Shown: positions 1 to 11,313, numbered from the stretch's first letter. The stretch is 64,000 nt of DNA from Sympetrum striolatum (GCA_947579665.1 OX388350.1:30041393-30105392), one strand, 5' to 3'. Made by a program: numbers and translations. Notes: generated from the sequence alone by a model not told the origin.

Positions 1-561
1 TTGGAGGCATTTTCTACACTGGTAAATGCTTATGTTGTTCTTATACGCTACTTGATATTTTCTTGTTTTAGGGAAAGATAGTGACATGAAAGAGGAACAA
101 GAGATGTTTGAGAGGTTATCAGGATAGGAGAAAATGTCACCTCGCAAGGCCATACAAGTTCTGCAAGGAGATCATCCTGGTCCTAGCAGGAGGAGGAGGT
201 GCACTAAGGTGGAGAAAAGTCGCAACCCGGGCAAAACATTTGCCTTCCATCCATTTCACTGAAGATTTTCTCCACTGGCATATGGCATAGGCAATGCCCT
301 GAGAGTAGAAGATGAAGATTGGTTCCATCCTCAGGCCCCTGTGCCATTAGTGCCAGAGGTTGTTCCAATAGCAGAGATCACTGAAAGCAGGTTAACCATC
401 CTAATACCAGGGAAACAATTGACTCCCAGTTGGCCAATGCTGTTAAGTTCCTCATGATTTCATTTGTTATTTTGAGTTAGAATGGTTATGCATATCTCTT
501 TCAGAATCTTATATCATGATTGCTTCCAGAAGTTTTACATATATTCTTGTTTGATTTCTAG

Positions 562-638
562 CTGATGACCGTGAGAGGGGCCGTATTCTCCTGGAGCATT
601 CAAGAAAGTTCTTGCAAAAAGGCTCTAGTGAAAGGACA
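562..638 (+). other. Exon-like segment of an unidentified gene or transposon
   Basis: A 77-base open segment lies between a good acceptor (pyrimidine-rich stretch ending TTTCTAG at 561) and a consensus donor (GACA|GTAAGT at 639). One frame reads ADDRERGRILLEHSRKFLQ. A second acceptor (TTTCTGCAG, ending at 779) opens another segment that runs to about 925. Upstream, bases 120-450 also contain open stretches rich in Arg and Pro. I do not recognise the protein. Given the neighbours it could be a decayed transposon gene, but the splice signals also fit a host exon. Confidence 0.25.
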
Positions 639-929
639 GTAAGTCTTCTTGGTGTAGTACCTCATAATTGATGTTCCAATATCCTATGGCTCCATTCTGT
701 ATGATAACATGTTATTTTCAGATTTTGATGCATCCATCTTATAACATATATATATCTAAAAGTGACAATATTTCTGCAGTTAGCTGTGGAACTACTCCGA
801 AAAAGCTGCAGGAGCAGCTTATGCTTAAAATATTTGGGAAGGAGTATATCCTTGCACCTCATGGCCAAAGAAAAAGTAGAGGAGGGAATTCAGCTGCAGA
901 TACTTCAGTACATGCTTCAGTACAAACTA

Positions 930-995
930 CTCAACATTTTTCCTGAAGGTGGTGCAGGGGTGCACCACTGCACCACCTTCAGGAAAAATGTTGAG
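930..995. repeat. Perfect 28-bp inverted repeat (hairpin)
   Basis: Bases 930-957 and 968-995 are exact reverse complements (28 of 28), separated by a 10-base loop. The left arm begins CTCAACATTTTTCCTGAAGG. The hairpin lies inside an open stretch that follows the acceptor at 779. It may be a fold-back insertion tip or a local inversion-duplication. Confidence 0.85.
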
Positions 996-1151
996 GAATG
1001 TGGAAGATGAGGAGTTGAGGATGGATGTGTGTGTGGAAATACAGCAGTTATTTAGAAGTAGATTGAGAAAATAAAATAGATATTATAAGATATTATAGAT
1101 ATTTAAACATACATTCGTTTGACATTCATCACTTTTTATTTTTGAGACAAA

Positions 1152-1868
1152 ATGCCTTTAACCCTTCTTCCCTTTGTTCAGGTTGCAACCTACTTACGGC
1201 TTGAATTTATTCTATTATTGTTGACAGAATTACTTAGAAAAGTTGTATCAACGGATGATTATTTTGTACATAAATTTCTGATTAAAACAAAAAAATCTAT
1301 TTTGATTTCCTTCATTGAGTTTTTCAAAAATTTCCATATGCCAACGAATTTTAAACCATCTACAGCCAGACTACTATATGAGGGATTCTGCTTCCGGGGC
1401 CATCACTGCTGTGTGGAACCATCCCGCCCTTCCTCCCTACTTCCAACTATCTGTTCCAGGGGCCAGTCGTTACACCACCCAACAAACCAATGTTCCTCAG
1501 CATTAAAATGTTCTAGATGCACAGATGTATGCCACAGGGCAATAGAATGCAAGACAATGTAACAATCATGCACCAAGTGCTCCAGCATGGGCCATACTGC
1601 CGCAAGTGGACCTGCCCCAGCTTCCCTTACCACTGCCATTCCTCTCCAGGTTTCTCCCTCCCCAACCCAAGAGCCCAAAGGACTAGATGACAAGCCAAAA
1701 ACCATAAAACAAACTCCCCCCTCCTCTCCCTTTCTTCTACCTTTTCCCTCCTTCCCACCCACCTCTGTAATGTCAAAATATATCAATATTGTGGAAGATA
1801 CAAAGTATCCTTCTAAAATACTATGTCCATTCCAAGAAGTCTCACTTGAGTCAAGCCACGAACTATAA
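1152..1868 (+). pseudogene. Decayed retroelement gag-like relic with two zinc knuckles
   Basis: The frame that ends at 1562 contains CSRCTDVCHRAIEC (1509-1550), which is exactly the C-X2-C-X4-H-X4-C spacing of a retroviral-type zinc knuckle. After an in-frame TAA the same frame continues with CTKCSSMGHTAASG (1569-1610), a second knuckle whose last Cys has become Gly, and then a Pro/Ser-rich tail. Paired knuckles of this kind bind nucleic acid in the gag/ORF1 proteins of LINEs and LTR elements. No polymerase follows. The N-terminal part of the frame is low-information and may not be coding. The family (LINE ORF1 or LTR gag) cannot be decided. Confidence 0.4.
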
Positions 1869-2320
1869 AAGTTTTAAAATATATTCCTCACAACTTCAGA
1901 TCAATTCAGCTACTTTGCAGGTGACGGTGGCTGCAGCATTACCCAGAGACTGTCAAGAGAGATGCCATACGGGGCGGACTTACTGGTGCAAAACGTTGAA
2001 TGTATCAATCACTTGTTGCGAAATTATATGCAGATCACATGATATTGCATGGAAACCAAAAAACAGTCGAGCTTTGGTGCCATATTCCTTAATCTAGACC
2101 ACACACGCATTTTTTCACGCAGATTAGCAGCGTGAAAACATGCCACAAATATGAGGAGAATTAAATATTATGCGATATGCCACAAGCAGTGTGTTTTCTT
2201 GCAGCTGGGGATTGTATCCGGCATGTCTCTGAAGTCACCCGCCGAAAAATAGGCGGGGGCCTACTTTCTTTGCTACATTTTAAGCTTTTAACTGGCCACA
2301 CGGGTGGGTAAATTTTCTGG

Positions 2321-2587
2321 ATGCACAGATGGATTATTAAGTCTCACATTGCTGAGGAAGACTACTCGGTGCACGCTCATTGCAATACTTGTGCTCTCAC
2401 TATAGATCACCTTGATAGTGAAAGAATAATTTGGGAGGTGAAACAGAACCGATGTGTTTATGACATGAAGCATCAAGACTTCAAGAACCGGGAACTGAAG
2501 AGAAGTGCTTGGATGACAGTCACCAGGAATTTGATAGGAGACCAGTGGGAAGAAATGGGCAAAGATAGCAAACAAAAAATCAGTTAG
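2321..2587 (+). pseudogene. MADF/Myb-SANT-like DNA-binding protein fragment (PIF/Harbinger ORF1-like)
   Basis: Residues 38-70 read as a MADF-type domain: an Ile-Trp-Glu-Val helix, then CVYDMKHQDFKNRELKRSAW, the usual (L/C)YD...(D/Y)(F/Y)KN(R/K)E..R..AW pattern. MADF is a Myb/SANT-related DNA-binding fold. PIF/Harbinger transposons encode such a protein beside their transposase, where it helps nuclear import and target binding. A matching transposase relic lies 250 bases downstream on the opposite strand, which supports a single old Harbinger insertion. The frame stops soon after the domain (TAG after KQKIS), so the protein is truncated or continued by an intron. A host MADF gene is less likely given the decayed surroundings. 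Confidence 0.5.
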
Positions 2588-2836
2588 TATTCCTTCTTTA
2601 TTTAAATTTGATTTGGTCCAAGAATATGGAATGGAAATTAAGTCAATATAAAAAATGTTTTTTAGTAAAATGTTTGACATTTACACAAAGAGCGTTTTGA
2701 TAGAAATGTTTCACTAGCTGAAATAACATACTGACAAACAATGACAAAATTTTCAACAGTAAATGAAGATTAATCAGGGATACATTCTGATTTATGCAGC
2801 ATATGTTTACCAAGTTCTCGCTCATTAGAACGTTTT

Positions 2837-3275
2837 TCATTTAATAGCCTTAGATGTTGCAATAATAATTTTGCCAAGGCACGGCGCCTTCTTTGGTAAT
2901 GAAGTAAGACCTATAGTGATCCCTTGTTTGTACTCCAATATTATTTTTTTCGTTTTAATAGATGGAATGCTCTCCATAGGGCATGTCAGTATGTCCTTGT
3001 TATTGTATCCATCTTGTTGCGTGACGAAGTTATGGAGCATGCAGCATGCTTGTACAATAATGTCCATCATGTCAATGCTTACATCAAGAGGTCGACCGAA
3101 TATACGCCATTTATTACCTAAAATTCTGAAACTAGATTCAAAATAGCGCCTCACTATGTTGACAGCCTGTAGTTAAATATTCTTTTTCCCAAGTCATATT
3201 CTTAGCAGGGTACGGTCTCATGATGTTTTCGCACATTCCAAATGCTTAATCAGCTACAAACACATAATGGATCAT
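2837..3275 (-). pseudogene. PIF/Harbinger transposase, C-terminal fragment (DDE_Tnp_4 type), decayed
   Basis: The open frame 2837-3154 begins RRYFESSFRILGNKWRIFGR and continues with MDIIVQACCMLHNFV. These are the hallmark C-terminal blocks of Harbinger transposases (R..VE.aFg.L..rwr.f..p and iv.aCc.LHNf). Further upstream on the minus strand another frame reads YVFVAD-stop-AFGMCENIMRPYP, which is the second catalytic Asp block (vaDeaFpl), followed by WEKEY. So at least one nonsense change and one frameshift separate the blocks. The first Asp block is not visible. The enzyme once cut and pasted the element at 3-bp targets. It is now dead. Confidence 0.75.
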
Positions 3276-3279
3276 TCAG

Positions 3280-5350
3280 TAAAAGCATTGGTGGAGGTAA
3301 TCTCAAAATTCTCAGTATGTGATCAATGACAGTATGTAGCCTATATATTTAATATAAGCTTATTTATTTATGAAAATTTATCATCTTGTTCTCCTTTCTT
3401 TGCTTATCTGTATATGCCTAAGGTCTGTGAGAAGATCTATTAAGCAACGTAAGGGATCGCAATATAGTCACATAAATTACTATATGGCAACCGACTACGT
3501 ACTTAGCCATACCTACCTCCCCCTTCCCTTTTGCTACGGTCTTGCTTTGTCTTCACATATTTTATGTAATAAATCTATTTTTTAACAATGGAGTGTATAC
3601 CATATACTACGCAATCTATGTGAATACAGTAGCTATATTTTTTTGCAAGGTAGCCAAGCATTTTTATTTAAACTTACATGACACGGATTCATGTTTACTC
3701 TTACATTCATTTACCAGCAATGATTGAGAAAGACTGCTGTTTTTCTCACAGCGTGGGGCCAGGTCCATGGCGGCATTTCAAGCAGTGGGAAAACAAACCA
3801 ATTTAACAGGGTGAAAACAGGCACCTGTAGCCATAGCCTATGTGAAGAATTTAGCCTTGGCAGTGTGAAAGTTTGAGGAGCTGAAAGAGAGGTCTGTGTT
3901 TGGAAGGCCTTGTCCCTCTAAAAACACTCCTGCGAAGCCGCCTTTGATACCAAGAAAAGTTAACTGGGTGCTCTCTGGGCACTCCTGGAAGATTTGGTGA
4001 ATAAAGAGTTTTATCGAGGACCTTGGTGCTGTTCTTTCAACGACCTAAGGAAAGGCTTACATATATATCTGTATTAATTTTTGCCTTATTTAACATTCAT
4101 TGGTGAATCAATAGTATTGTGACCTAATGTATTAATGCAAATGAATTCACAAATTTTTGTTCTTATTACAGATTCCTACAACGTGTATCTATACAAGAAG
4201 GGGACGCAAGGAAATATCTATTCAGAATGAGGTGAAGAAGGTTAAGAATTATATATGTGCAAAGATTCAAGACCTAAATCGTAATAAAAAAATAAAATGT
4301 AGAAACTTGTGTCATTCTATCCTTTGTCCTTGAACCCTTCCTAGCTTCTCTTGAACAGGCTATTGAAAGTCCTACCTTTTTTTATGAAACTTTGATAACA
4401 GTTTCAGCAGCATTGCTTTTCTGCAGATTCTCTCCCAGATAATCAACCAAGGATTTCAATGCTGTATGAATTAGTATATCTAGAGTTGTGAATTATATAT
4501 ATCAGTTGCTCCACAAATATTCTAGGAAAAGCGCCAGTTGTCATATTTACGACTTGCAAGTTGAAGCTATAAGCATGCTTGTGGTTAACCTAATGAAATA
4601 ACATTACATCTGCTGTACCACAGAAGTTTTTCTTTGCCCTAAGATTGGAAGGAAATAGAAAAATATGTAGAGAAGGGTTGTTTTGAAGCCATAATTAATA
4701 GTGATACCTGTGGCAACCCCTTCACTCCTGCCAACGACTCAACACTCACAGCGTTAGCAACGGTTGATCCCAGAAGAGATTTTAAGGTGCTGGGGTATTT
4801 TTGAAGCCATAATTAATAATGAAAAATGTGGTGCCTTCTTTGCTCCTGCCAATGGTTGATCCCAGGAGAGGTTTTTGGATACTATCCTCCCAGCAAGGAC
4901 CCACTGCACGTTAGGAGTTCTTGCATGTGTTGTGCCAAAGGTGTCCGTGCCTTTTATGACGCCGTAGAAACGGAACTTCATCAACCTCTGCCAGATTACC
5001 TAATGTTCGGAAATCCTTGAGGAGGATGATGGGGGGAATAGCGGGATGCAGCAATTCTTTCTTGCCATGTGTATCAAGTTATGATTTCGGTGTTGCTAAA
5101 AGCTGTAGTCTCAATGGTGGCTCTGCAAGTTCCAGTAAATTGGTTTCAATGTACCCTATTCAGTGTAAGGCTTGCCGAAAAAATATACCCATGTAGATCT
5201 TCCTTTCCAAAGCATAAAAAGACATGTGGCAATGTGAGAAATTCTTAGGAAAGGTATCCTAAGATCTGCCTGGGGTGTTTCTTACAATAATAGATTTAAT
5301 TACAGTAGTACAGTAATAGATAGTAATTTTAGTACTATTTCTGACTGTAA
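3280..5350. other. Gene-poor AT-rich stretch
   Basis: No frame here resembles a known protein. Short open frames near 3370-3727 and 4754-5020 have no recognisable domains. The only structure I see is an imperfect direct duplication at 4682-4880, listed separately. Confidence 0.5.
4682..4880. repeat. Imperfect direct duplication, about 120-bp period
   Basis: Both halves contain TTTTGAAGCCATAATTAATA, then a diverged stretch with TGTGG, then CTCCTGCCAA, and later GGTTGATCCCAG(A/G)AGAG. The first unit begins near 4682 and the second near 4802. The divergence suggests an old local duplication. No coding role is visible. Confidence 0.6.
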
Positions 5351-5369
5351 TGTTAAATTTCAGTACCAC

Positions 5370-6450
5370 TTAAATTTAGTTAAACATTTGATAACATTTC
5401 ATGATGAAGATGTACCAGTAGAGAGGCTTAATTTTTCAGACATGGTGACGTTCAAAGCTTGAAAGAATGACCTTTGTCAAAAAAATAATATTTCGATTGT
5501 TAGGCAGTCAGGGATCCACATCCGAGATGACACTTACATGCAATATTAAGTGTACAAATTTAATAATCATCATAAGCATCAATCAGCCCAAAATAACAGT
5601 AGTATAAGGAAAAAGTTTGGCACTATGCCCAACAGTAACTGCATTTCCAGGATTATTCTGAGGGAAACAAATGGTTGCATTCATGTAAAGTATTTTAACT
5701 CTCACAATGATGACCTGAAATTAAAAAATGTGAGATTCTTTTGTTTTGATGAATCCATAAAAGCCAAAATAAATTCAATGTTGGAACAAGGTGTCCCATC
5801 CCATACTTTCCAGGAATATTTGGAAACTTTGATTGAGGAAAGGAATGAACTAGTGTTTATTACAATGCTTGATGCTTTCTTACTTTATTATGCATCATCA
5901 AATATTTTAGGGATAATTATTTTAACTGTTGTGAAAAATGGGCATTTTGCTATTGTAATTTCCCATATGCTAAAACCAATACCAATATGTATGTAGAACG
6001 ATTCAACAATAATTTGAAAACACATTATCCTGCTAGAAAAGTGATTTGTCTCTTGGATGATTTAACGTCAGTTCTTTTGAGGATGCATACATGTGAGCTT
6101 ATTGTATACCAGAATGATAGAAAAAACTTCATCAGGATTTGGGGAATTAGATTGCACACAGCAACAGCAAAGGGATCCTAATATCAGATGGTGATATTGT
6201 AGTTTAAGATGGCCAAACATGGTTTGTAACTTCTCAATCCAATTCTGGGTAAGGGTTTACTGTGGTCATTTCTAGCAAAAAATGTAATCTTTCAGATACC
6301 TGCTTTATAAAATGCTGCGAATTTTCATGTTCTGATCTTTACTGTCATAAGTACACTTGCTCCTGTCCTGATAGACGATCCTTGTGTACGTTGGTACTTG
6401 GATTTGTGTATGCTTGTATCTGTGTGTCTGGGTTCATTTTGGTTAAGTAG
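5370..6450 (+). pseudogene. SWIM-zinc-finger transposase-like protein, decayed
   Basis: Pieces in order: around 5405-5545 a frame reads HDEDVPVERLNFSDMVTF and then a Trp/Cys-containing block, broken by TGA and TAA. From 5550 it continues IRKKFGTMPNSNCISRI and VKYFNSHNDD, the zinc-finger/FLYWCH-like N-terminal block seen in a family of insect transposon-derived proteins. From 5987 another frame gives NMYVERFNNNLKTHY, matching the conserved (H/Y)VE.FHN.LK.fY block. At 6262-6450 HKYTCSCPDRRSLC fits the CxC part of a SWIM zinc finger. Order and spacing match SWIM-type MULE-like transposases and ZSWIM-related proteins. Several frameshifts and stops separate the blocks, so it is not functional. Confidence 0.55.
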
Positions 6451-6779
6451 ACATTTAGACCTTTAATTTAGCTTGTCTCTTGTTTTGCCACCTTTTCTTA
6501 TGTTCACTTCAGGATTAGGCTTTTCTAAGTAAAGAGTCCTCTTGCATTCTAGTAAATGATTTGAGATGATATCTTGTTGAATCCTTTTTCTGTGCAACGA
6601 ATTGTTCCCAACCTCGAACCAACAGTGTAAACACATCCACAAAGTCCATTCTCTAAAGGTTCGTTCAATGATCAATATCTGTTTTAGTCCATATTCTCCA
6701 CTATCAGATAATCTATTCATGGTCACTTAACTCCTCGACCAAACAAGCTTTCACTGGATTCTTCATTATCAAGAAAGAG

Positions 6780-9350
6780 GAAGCATATAGAATTTGAGTG
6801 GCCTGACATCCACTATAAACCAATAAACCAACTCTCTGACACGGAAGCTGTAGACAATTTGGCGAAGGAAGCTTTCCCGTCTACTCTATCCTTGGGAGAA
6901 GCTGCTTGTTTCAGTTGGAAACGAGAGATCAGATGCTGAATAATACCTGATTTTCCGAGAGGTGGGAACGGCTTACTGCATACTCATTTGGGCGTTTTAG
7001 AAAATTTGAGAAGAGCGAGAAAAATTCTCCTAACCAATTCTATTCCCTACATTTAAGGGCAACAAAGCCACCAACTGGGGCAAAGCATAGGAAAAGGTAG
7101 CAATTACAATGTCAATGAAGGTACCTCTCTTGCTCATGTAACTCTTGCACCCTCTTGCTCTACTTCTCAGTTTGATTTATCAATGGAAAATGTCTATGAT
7201 GTGCTCTTGACTTCTACACCAACAATTAAACCCAGTTCAGGCCCAAGTATTTCTATTCCATCAACTGCTGAGCCTTCTCTACCATCGTGCTCTTTTATAC
7301 CAACCTCATCTACTTCTACTGAGTGCTCCTTGGAAAGTCCATGTAGCTTAGCTGCAACAGAGAAAACTCCTACTAAGTTATCATCCTTTAACGATAATGA
7401 CCCAACAACTCCTATCATGTCAGCAATTCATAAGGCCGCAAAGAAGAGCAGATCAAGATCTAACAAAGGATGCAGATTTTCTTTTTGAAGAGTCTAATTA
7501 TGACATCAGCAGTAGATCTCACTCCCCGCAAGAAGAAAATGGTTACTGTGTTCCAGTCTCAAAGAAAATACATTTCAAAATTAAGAAGAATGTCCATAGC
7601 CATTAGGAAGAAGTACCAAAATATTTCTTATATAATATGTTCCTCCTGGAAGAACCGTAAACCAACATTTCTGCATGGAGGTGCTGAAACGGTTGAGAGA
7701 GCATCAGGAAGAAAAAGGTAGATCTTTGCCGCACAGGGGATTGGTTCTTCCATCATGACAATGCACTGGCTCATACAGCTTTGTCTGTGAGGCAGTTTTT
7801 AAGCAAAAATGGAATGACACCAATTACTCACCCTCCCTACTCACCTGACCTGGCCCCCTATGACTTCTTTTTGTTCCCTAGGCTCAAAAAGAACATGAAA
7901 GGAAAACTTTTTGGGTCTGTGGAAGAAGTTAAACAAAAATCGCTGGAGGGGTTAAAAGACATCCCTATATGTGAGTTCCAGAGCTGTTTTGAGCAATGGA
8001 TAAAACGTTTGGCCCAGTGTATATTGGTTAATGGAGAAAACTTTGAAGGTGATCAAAATTTGGTGTAAAGATATGGAGAATTAAAAAAGTAATAAGGAAA
8101 TTCTCGTTATTTTAGGGGTCCCCCCTTGTAGATGGCTTTGAAGATTTTCGTAAAAGAGAAAAGACCAATAAAGTGGCAAAATATGATATGGTTTTTATGG
8201 TTAGAGGTCTACATGCAAAATGGTAGCAGCCACTTGCTTATTACTCTAGCCAGACCAGCACATCTGTACTGACCATTTGTAATCTAATCAAGGATATTGT
8301 TCCAAAAATTCTCTCTGCTAGACTGAAGGATATGGCTACTGTGTGTGACATGGACCCAAATAATGTAAGAGCCCTCAAATATTTGGGTGCTTCCTTCCAA
8401 TATCCCTTCTCCATTGAAACAAGAATTTTCAGCATCTTTAACCCCCTTCATCTTTTATAATTCTTCCGTAATTTATTTCTTAAACATGATGAAGAAATTC
8501 AAGTGGAAATTGGGGGAAATCGAGTACATTGGTCACCTTTAATGACCAGGTTCCACCATTTCAAGACCTGAAGCACTTGACCAAGAGGCATGTTGATTGA
8601 TGAGACAGCAAGACAAGTTGAGGGTATACTTGACAGCATAAATTATAAGCAATTAAGTGAATGGTGCGGCTACTGCTACCATACTCCTCCTCTGCGATTA
8701 AGTCTTTGACAGCCTTAATGGTACCTTGCATTGTGGAGACCGCTGTAAGATATCGAAAGGGCCTGTCACATCATCCTCACCTCATTTCCAGTTCTGGGAG
8801 ACTGCTATCAAATCCATATGATAGCCTCAAGTTCTTACAGTGTGGTAGGAGACCACATTCTCAAGATAACTGGTTAGCAACCATGTGAGTAGTATGAATG
8901 CTGAGGAAAATTTTGCACAAGGAGGGCTTCGATTATTTGGAAACACAAAATTTGAACCAAGATCCATTAGTAAACCTTTTTGGAATAATTAGGCAACATT
9001 GTGGGCAGAACCACCATCCTAATGTTCCACTATTTGTGAGTGCACCGAAGAGTTCATTAATTTATGGTTTTTCTGGACCTTCTACCCAGCACAACTGTGA
9101 GTTGGATGTAGGTCACTTTCTCAGTAACCTGAAGTCATTCCTAGAGAATATTTCCTAGAACGACCAATACCATTCAAAATATATTAAGTCTTTCCTAGAG
9201 AAAGGCCTCGGTTCCTTTGAATCTAGAAGTGACAGTGCTCCTAGTTCATCTACTATTGCTTACTCTAAAATGCAAGACCAATTTTTTGAGAAATCGTTGG
9301 AAGGAAGAAGAGTGCAAAGCATTGCATATGTGAGTAGCTACATCTGCAAA
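6780..9350 (+). pseudogene. P-element/THAP-type transposase, decayed and interrupted
   Basis: Blocks in order: a Ser/Thr-rich linker (7183-7488); TPRKKKMVT...YISKLRRMSIAIRKK (about 7520-7610), the basic coiled-coil region; after an interruption, KYDMVFMVRGLHAKW and then CDMDPNNVRALKYLGA and FNPLHLL (8175-8460), the RNase-H-like core and the DPPHLLK block; NLNQDPLVNLFGIIRQ (8950-9000), the LNQD.LEN.F..IR block; and SIAYVSSYIC (9322-9350), the C-terminal YVaGYv block. This is the P-element transposase order, in which a THAP finger would lie upstream. None is recognisable. Stops and frameshifts are frequent, and a mariner copy sits between 7660 and 8130. The element is long dead. Confidence 0.7.
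7660..8130 (+). mobile_element. 5'-truncated mariner element (transposase C-terminus)
   Basis: The frame at about 7725-8068 reads WFFHHDNALAHTALSVRQFL, then HPPYSPDLAPYDFFLFPRLK. These are the last two catalytic Asp blocks of mariner transposases (HHDNA.aHta; PPYSPDLAP.DffLFp.lK), followed by the usual C-terminal tail and a TAA. Upstream, VLKRLREH is the preceding block in a shifted frame. The segment ends at about 8125 with a GGGGTCCCCCC-containing tip typical of mariner 3' TIRs. The 5' two-thirds is missing. It is nested inside the P-element-like gene, so it inserted later. Confidence 0.8.
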
Positions 9351-9365
9351 GGCTGATCCAATGCG

Positions 9366-9761
9366 ATGCTGATAGGGATGCAACATCCTGATTATGACAG
9401 GAATGGGAGAGAATCTCAGCGTGAGTATTATCACCCTGGAATTTCCCCATGTGTTTGGGTGTTATCGACGGCAAACATTGCTTTTCGACCACCTGCAAGA
9501 TTGGGGTCGTATTATTACAACTATAAGGGAGGTCACTCCATTGTTTTGCTGGCCGTAGTGGACCCATACTACAAGTTCCTGTATGTCAACTTTGGGGTTA
9601 AGGACAGGATCAGTGAAAGAGGAGTGTTCAGGAGTTGCTCATTGGCTACAGCAATTGGCATCAACTCCATGGACTTCCCACCGAATACAACACTTCTCAA
9701 TAGTGATGTGGATGGGCCGTATGTATTTGTTGCTGATGATGCCTTTCCTTTCATAAATTAG
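9366..9761 (+). pseudogene. PIF/Harbinger transposase fragment, second copy
   Basis: Residues 40-80 read IAFRPPARLGSYYYNYKG and HSIVLLAVVDPYYKFLYV, then GRIS-like RISERGVFRSCSLA and finally PYVFVADDAFPF. These are the central Harbinger DDE blocks, with the second catalytic Asp in VADDAF. The first Asp block (G-V-I-D-G-K-H) is present near 9457-9478 but in another frame, so two compensating frameshifts lie just upstream. Translation stops right after DDAFPF, so the final Glu and the C-terminal block are lost. It is a different copy from the one at 2.8-3.3 kb, and on the opposite strand. Confidence 0.75.
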
Positions 9762-9769
9762 AACTTATT

Positions 9770-10330
9770 TTTATAAGAAACTTGGGTTGGGTATGAGATA
9801 CTTCATTAATGATGATATTATTAATATGCTTGCAATGAGATCAAAATGCTGTGATTAATTGAAGTGAAACCTTTTACTTATATATGGGGTAGTGAATAAT
9901 TCTATGGATGATAATCTATACACATCATTCCAATATTGATATTGATTACCATGCCAACAGCTTCTTTGAAAAAATTAAAGATAAAGAACTGTAGCGTCTC
10001 GTTAACTCCGTTTGCGAGATGAACGTCAGTATGAATGAATACGAAATACATGCCAGTACTATTCAGTTTCAACTCAACTCACCCTTTTAAACTCACCATT
10101 TCAGATTTTCTTAAAATTTGGTACATCAAGTACTAATACTAAGAAAAAAAACAACTTCTAAATTTTTATCTCAAAGCATTTTCGAGATATGTCTACGTAA
10201 ATTTTTCAAAAACTTGCCAAAAACTGTTCTTAGTGGAACGAAAAAAAGACCATGGTACAAGTTAGTCTCGTACCGTGAAATAACAGTGTTTGTTTTCCAA
10301 GAGGACTCTTTTCAGCAGACCGTTCACCGG
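9770..10330. other. Non-coding spacer
   Basis: No recognisable coding sequence. It may include decayed upstream pol sequence of the BEL/Pao element that follows, but I could not align any block. Confidence 0.4.
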
Positions 10331-10335
10331 CAGTC

Positions 10336-11313
10336 TTGTTATTTTATGGCATTTTCAATCGAGTTCAACCTTCCAGACCCTTTTTAAATACTGGAGTTGA
10401 TTATGCTGGACCATTTTATGTTAAGCCATGCTCTCCACGATCTAAAACAAAATTTAAATGTTATGTCTCTGTATTTGTGTGCTTAGCCACTCGTGCTATA
10501 CATTTAGAAGTCGTCACTAGCATGAGCACTCAAGCATTCTTGGCAGCATTGAGGAGGTTTATTGCACGACGTGGGAGAAGTCACAACATGTATAGTGATA
10601 ATGGAACAACGTTCGTTGGTGCCAACAAAGAGTTACGTGAGCTGCATGAACACTTCCTAACTACGATGCAACATAAATCAGTGGCGGAGTTTGCCTGTAA
10701 TGAAGGAATGTCATGGCATTTTATACCACCGAGAGCACCTCATTTCGGGGGGATATGGGAGGCAGGTGTTAAGTCATTCAAATTTCATTTGCGACGCGTA
10801 ATGGGAATGTCGTGCTTGACATATGAAGAGTTGTCAACTCTAGTAACTCAGATTGAAGGGTGCCTTAATTCGAGGCCTTTGGTTGCCGTATATAATGATC
10901 CCGATGACCCATCCATTTTGACCCCTGGCCATTTCCTCATTGGTCAACCTATCACCTCTTTCCCAGAACCAGAATTAAAGAACGTAAAACTGAGCTTATT
11001 ATCCAGGTGGTTGCAGTTGCAGCGGCAGCTTCAGCATTTCTGGAGGCGATGGTCAAATGACTATTTGACGCATCTGCAACAGAGAGCCAAATGGTCAACC
11101 AAAACTGTTAACCTTAAACCAGGAGGATTGGTGGTGATAAAAGAGAACAATTCACCTCCAATGTCTTGGAGTGTTGGGGTCATTAAAGAAGTTCATCCTG
11201 GAGCTGATGGATTGATACGTGTGGCAACTGTCAGGACTACTCATGGAATATTTAAAAGACCCTTAACAAAACTTTGCCCTCTTCCTTCAGAAGAGACAGA
11301 ATATGTATCATGA
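10336..11313 (+). CDS. BEL/Pao retrotransposon integrase plus DUF5641 C-terminus (5'-truncated pol)
   Basis: A 325-codon open frame without an ATG start (it opens on TTG), so this is the 3' part of a longer pol. The integrase core has all three acidic residues: D22 in NTGVDYAGPF, D88 in MYSDNGTTF and E142 in GGIWEAGVK, in BEL/Pao-like context. The C-terminal third (about residues 205-318) has LSRWLQLQRQLQHFWRRW, LKPGGLVVIKE and PLTKLCPLP, the DUF5641 domain found after BEL/Pao integrases. Integrase inserts the reverse-transcribed element into the genome. Protease, RT and RNase H are absent upstream. An apparent 3' LTR start follows at 11395. The fragment is intact internally, suggesting modest age. 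Confidence 0.9.
   Translation: MLFYGIFNRVQPSRPFLNTGVDYAGPFYVKPCSPRSKTKFKCYVSVFVCLATRAIHLEVVTSMSTQAFLAALRRFIARRGRSHNMYSDNGTTFVGANKELRELHEHFLTTMQHKSVAEFACNEGMSWHFIPPRAPHFGGIWEAGVKSFKFHLRRVMGMSCLTYEELSTLVTQIEGCLNSRPLVAVYNDPDDPSILTPGHFLIGQPITSFPEPELKNVKLSLLSRWLQLQRQLQHFWRRWSNDYLTHLQQRAKWSTKTVNLKPGGLVVIKENNSPPMSWSVGVIKEVHPGADGLIRVATVRTTHGIFKRPLTKLCPLPSEETEYVS

Noticed and set aside
1403..1786. 127-codon minus frame over the zinc-knuckle region
   Set aside because: The plus strand has exact zinc-knuckle spacing. The minus frame is Gly/Glu-rich complement of a Pro/Ser stretch.
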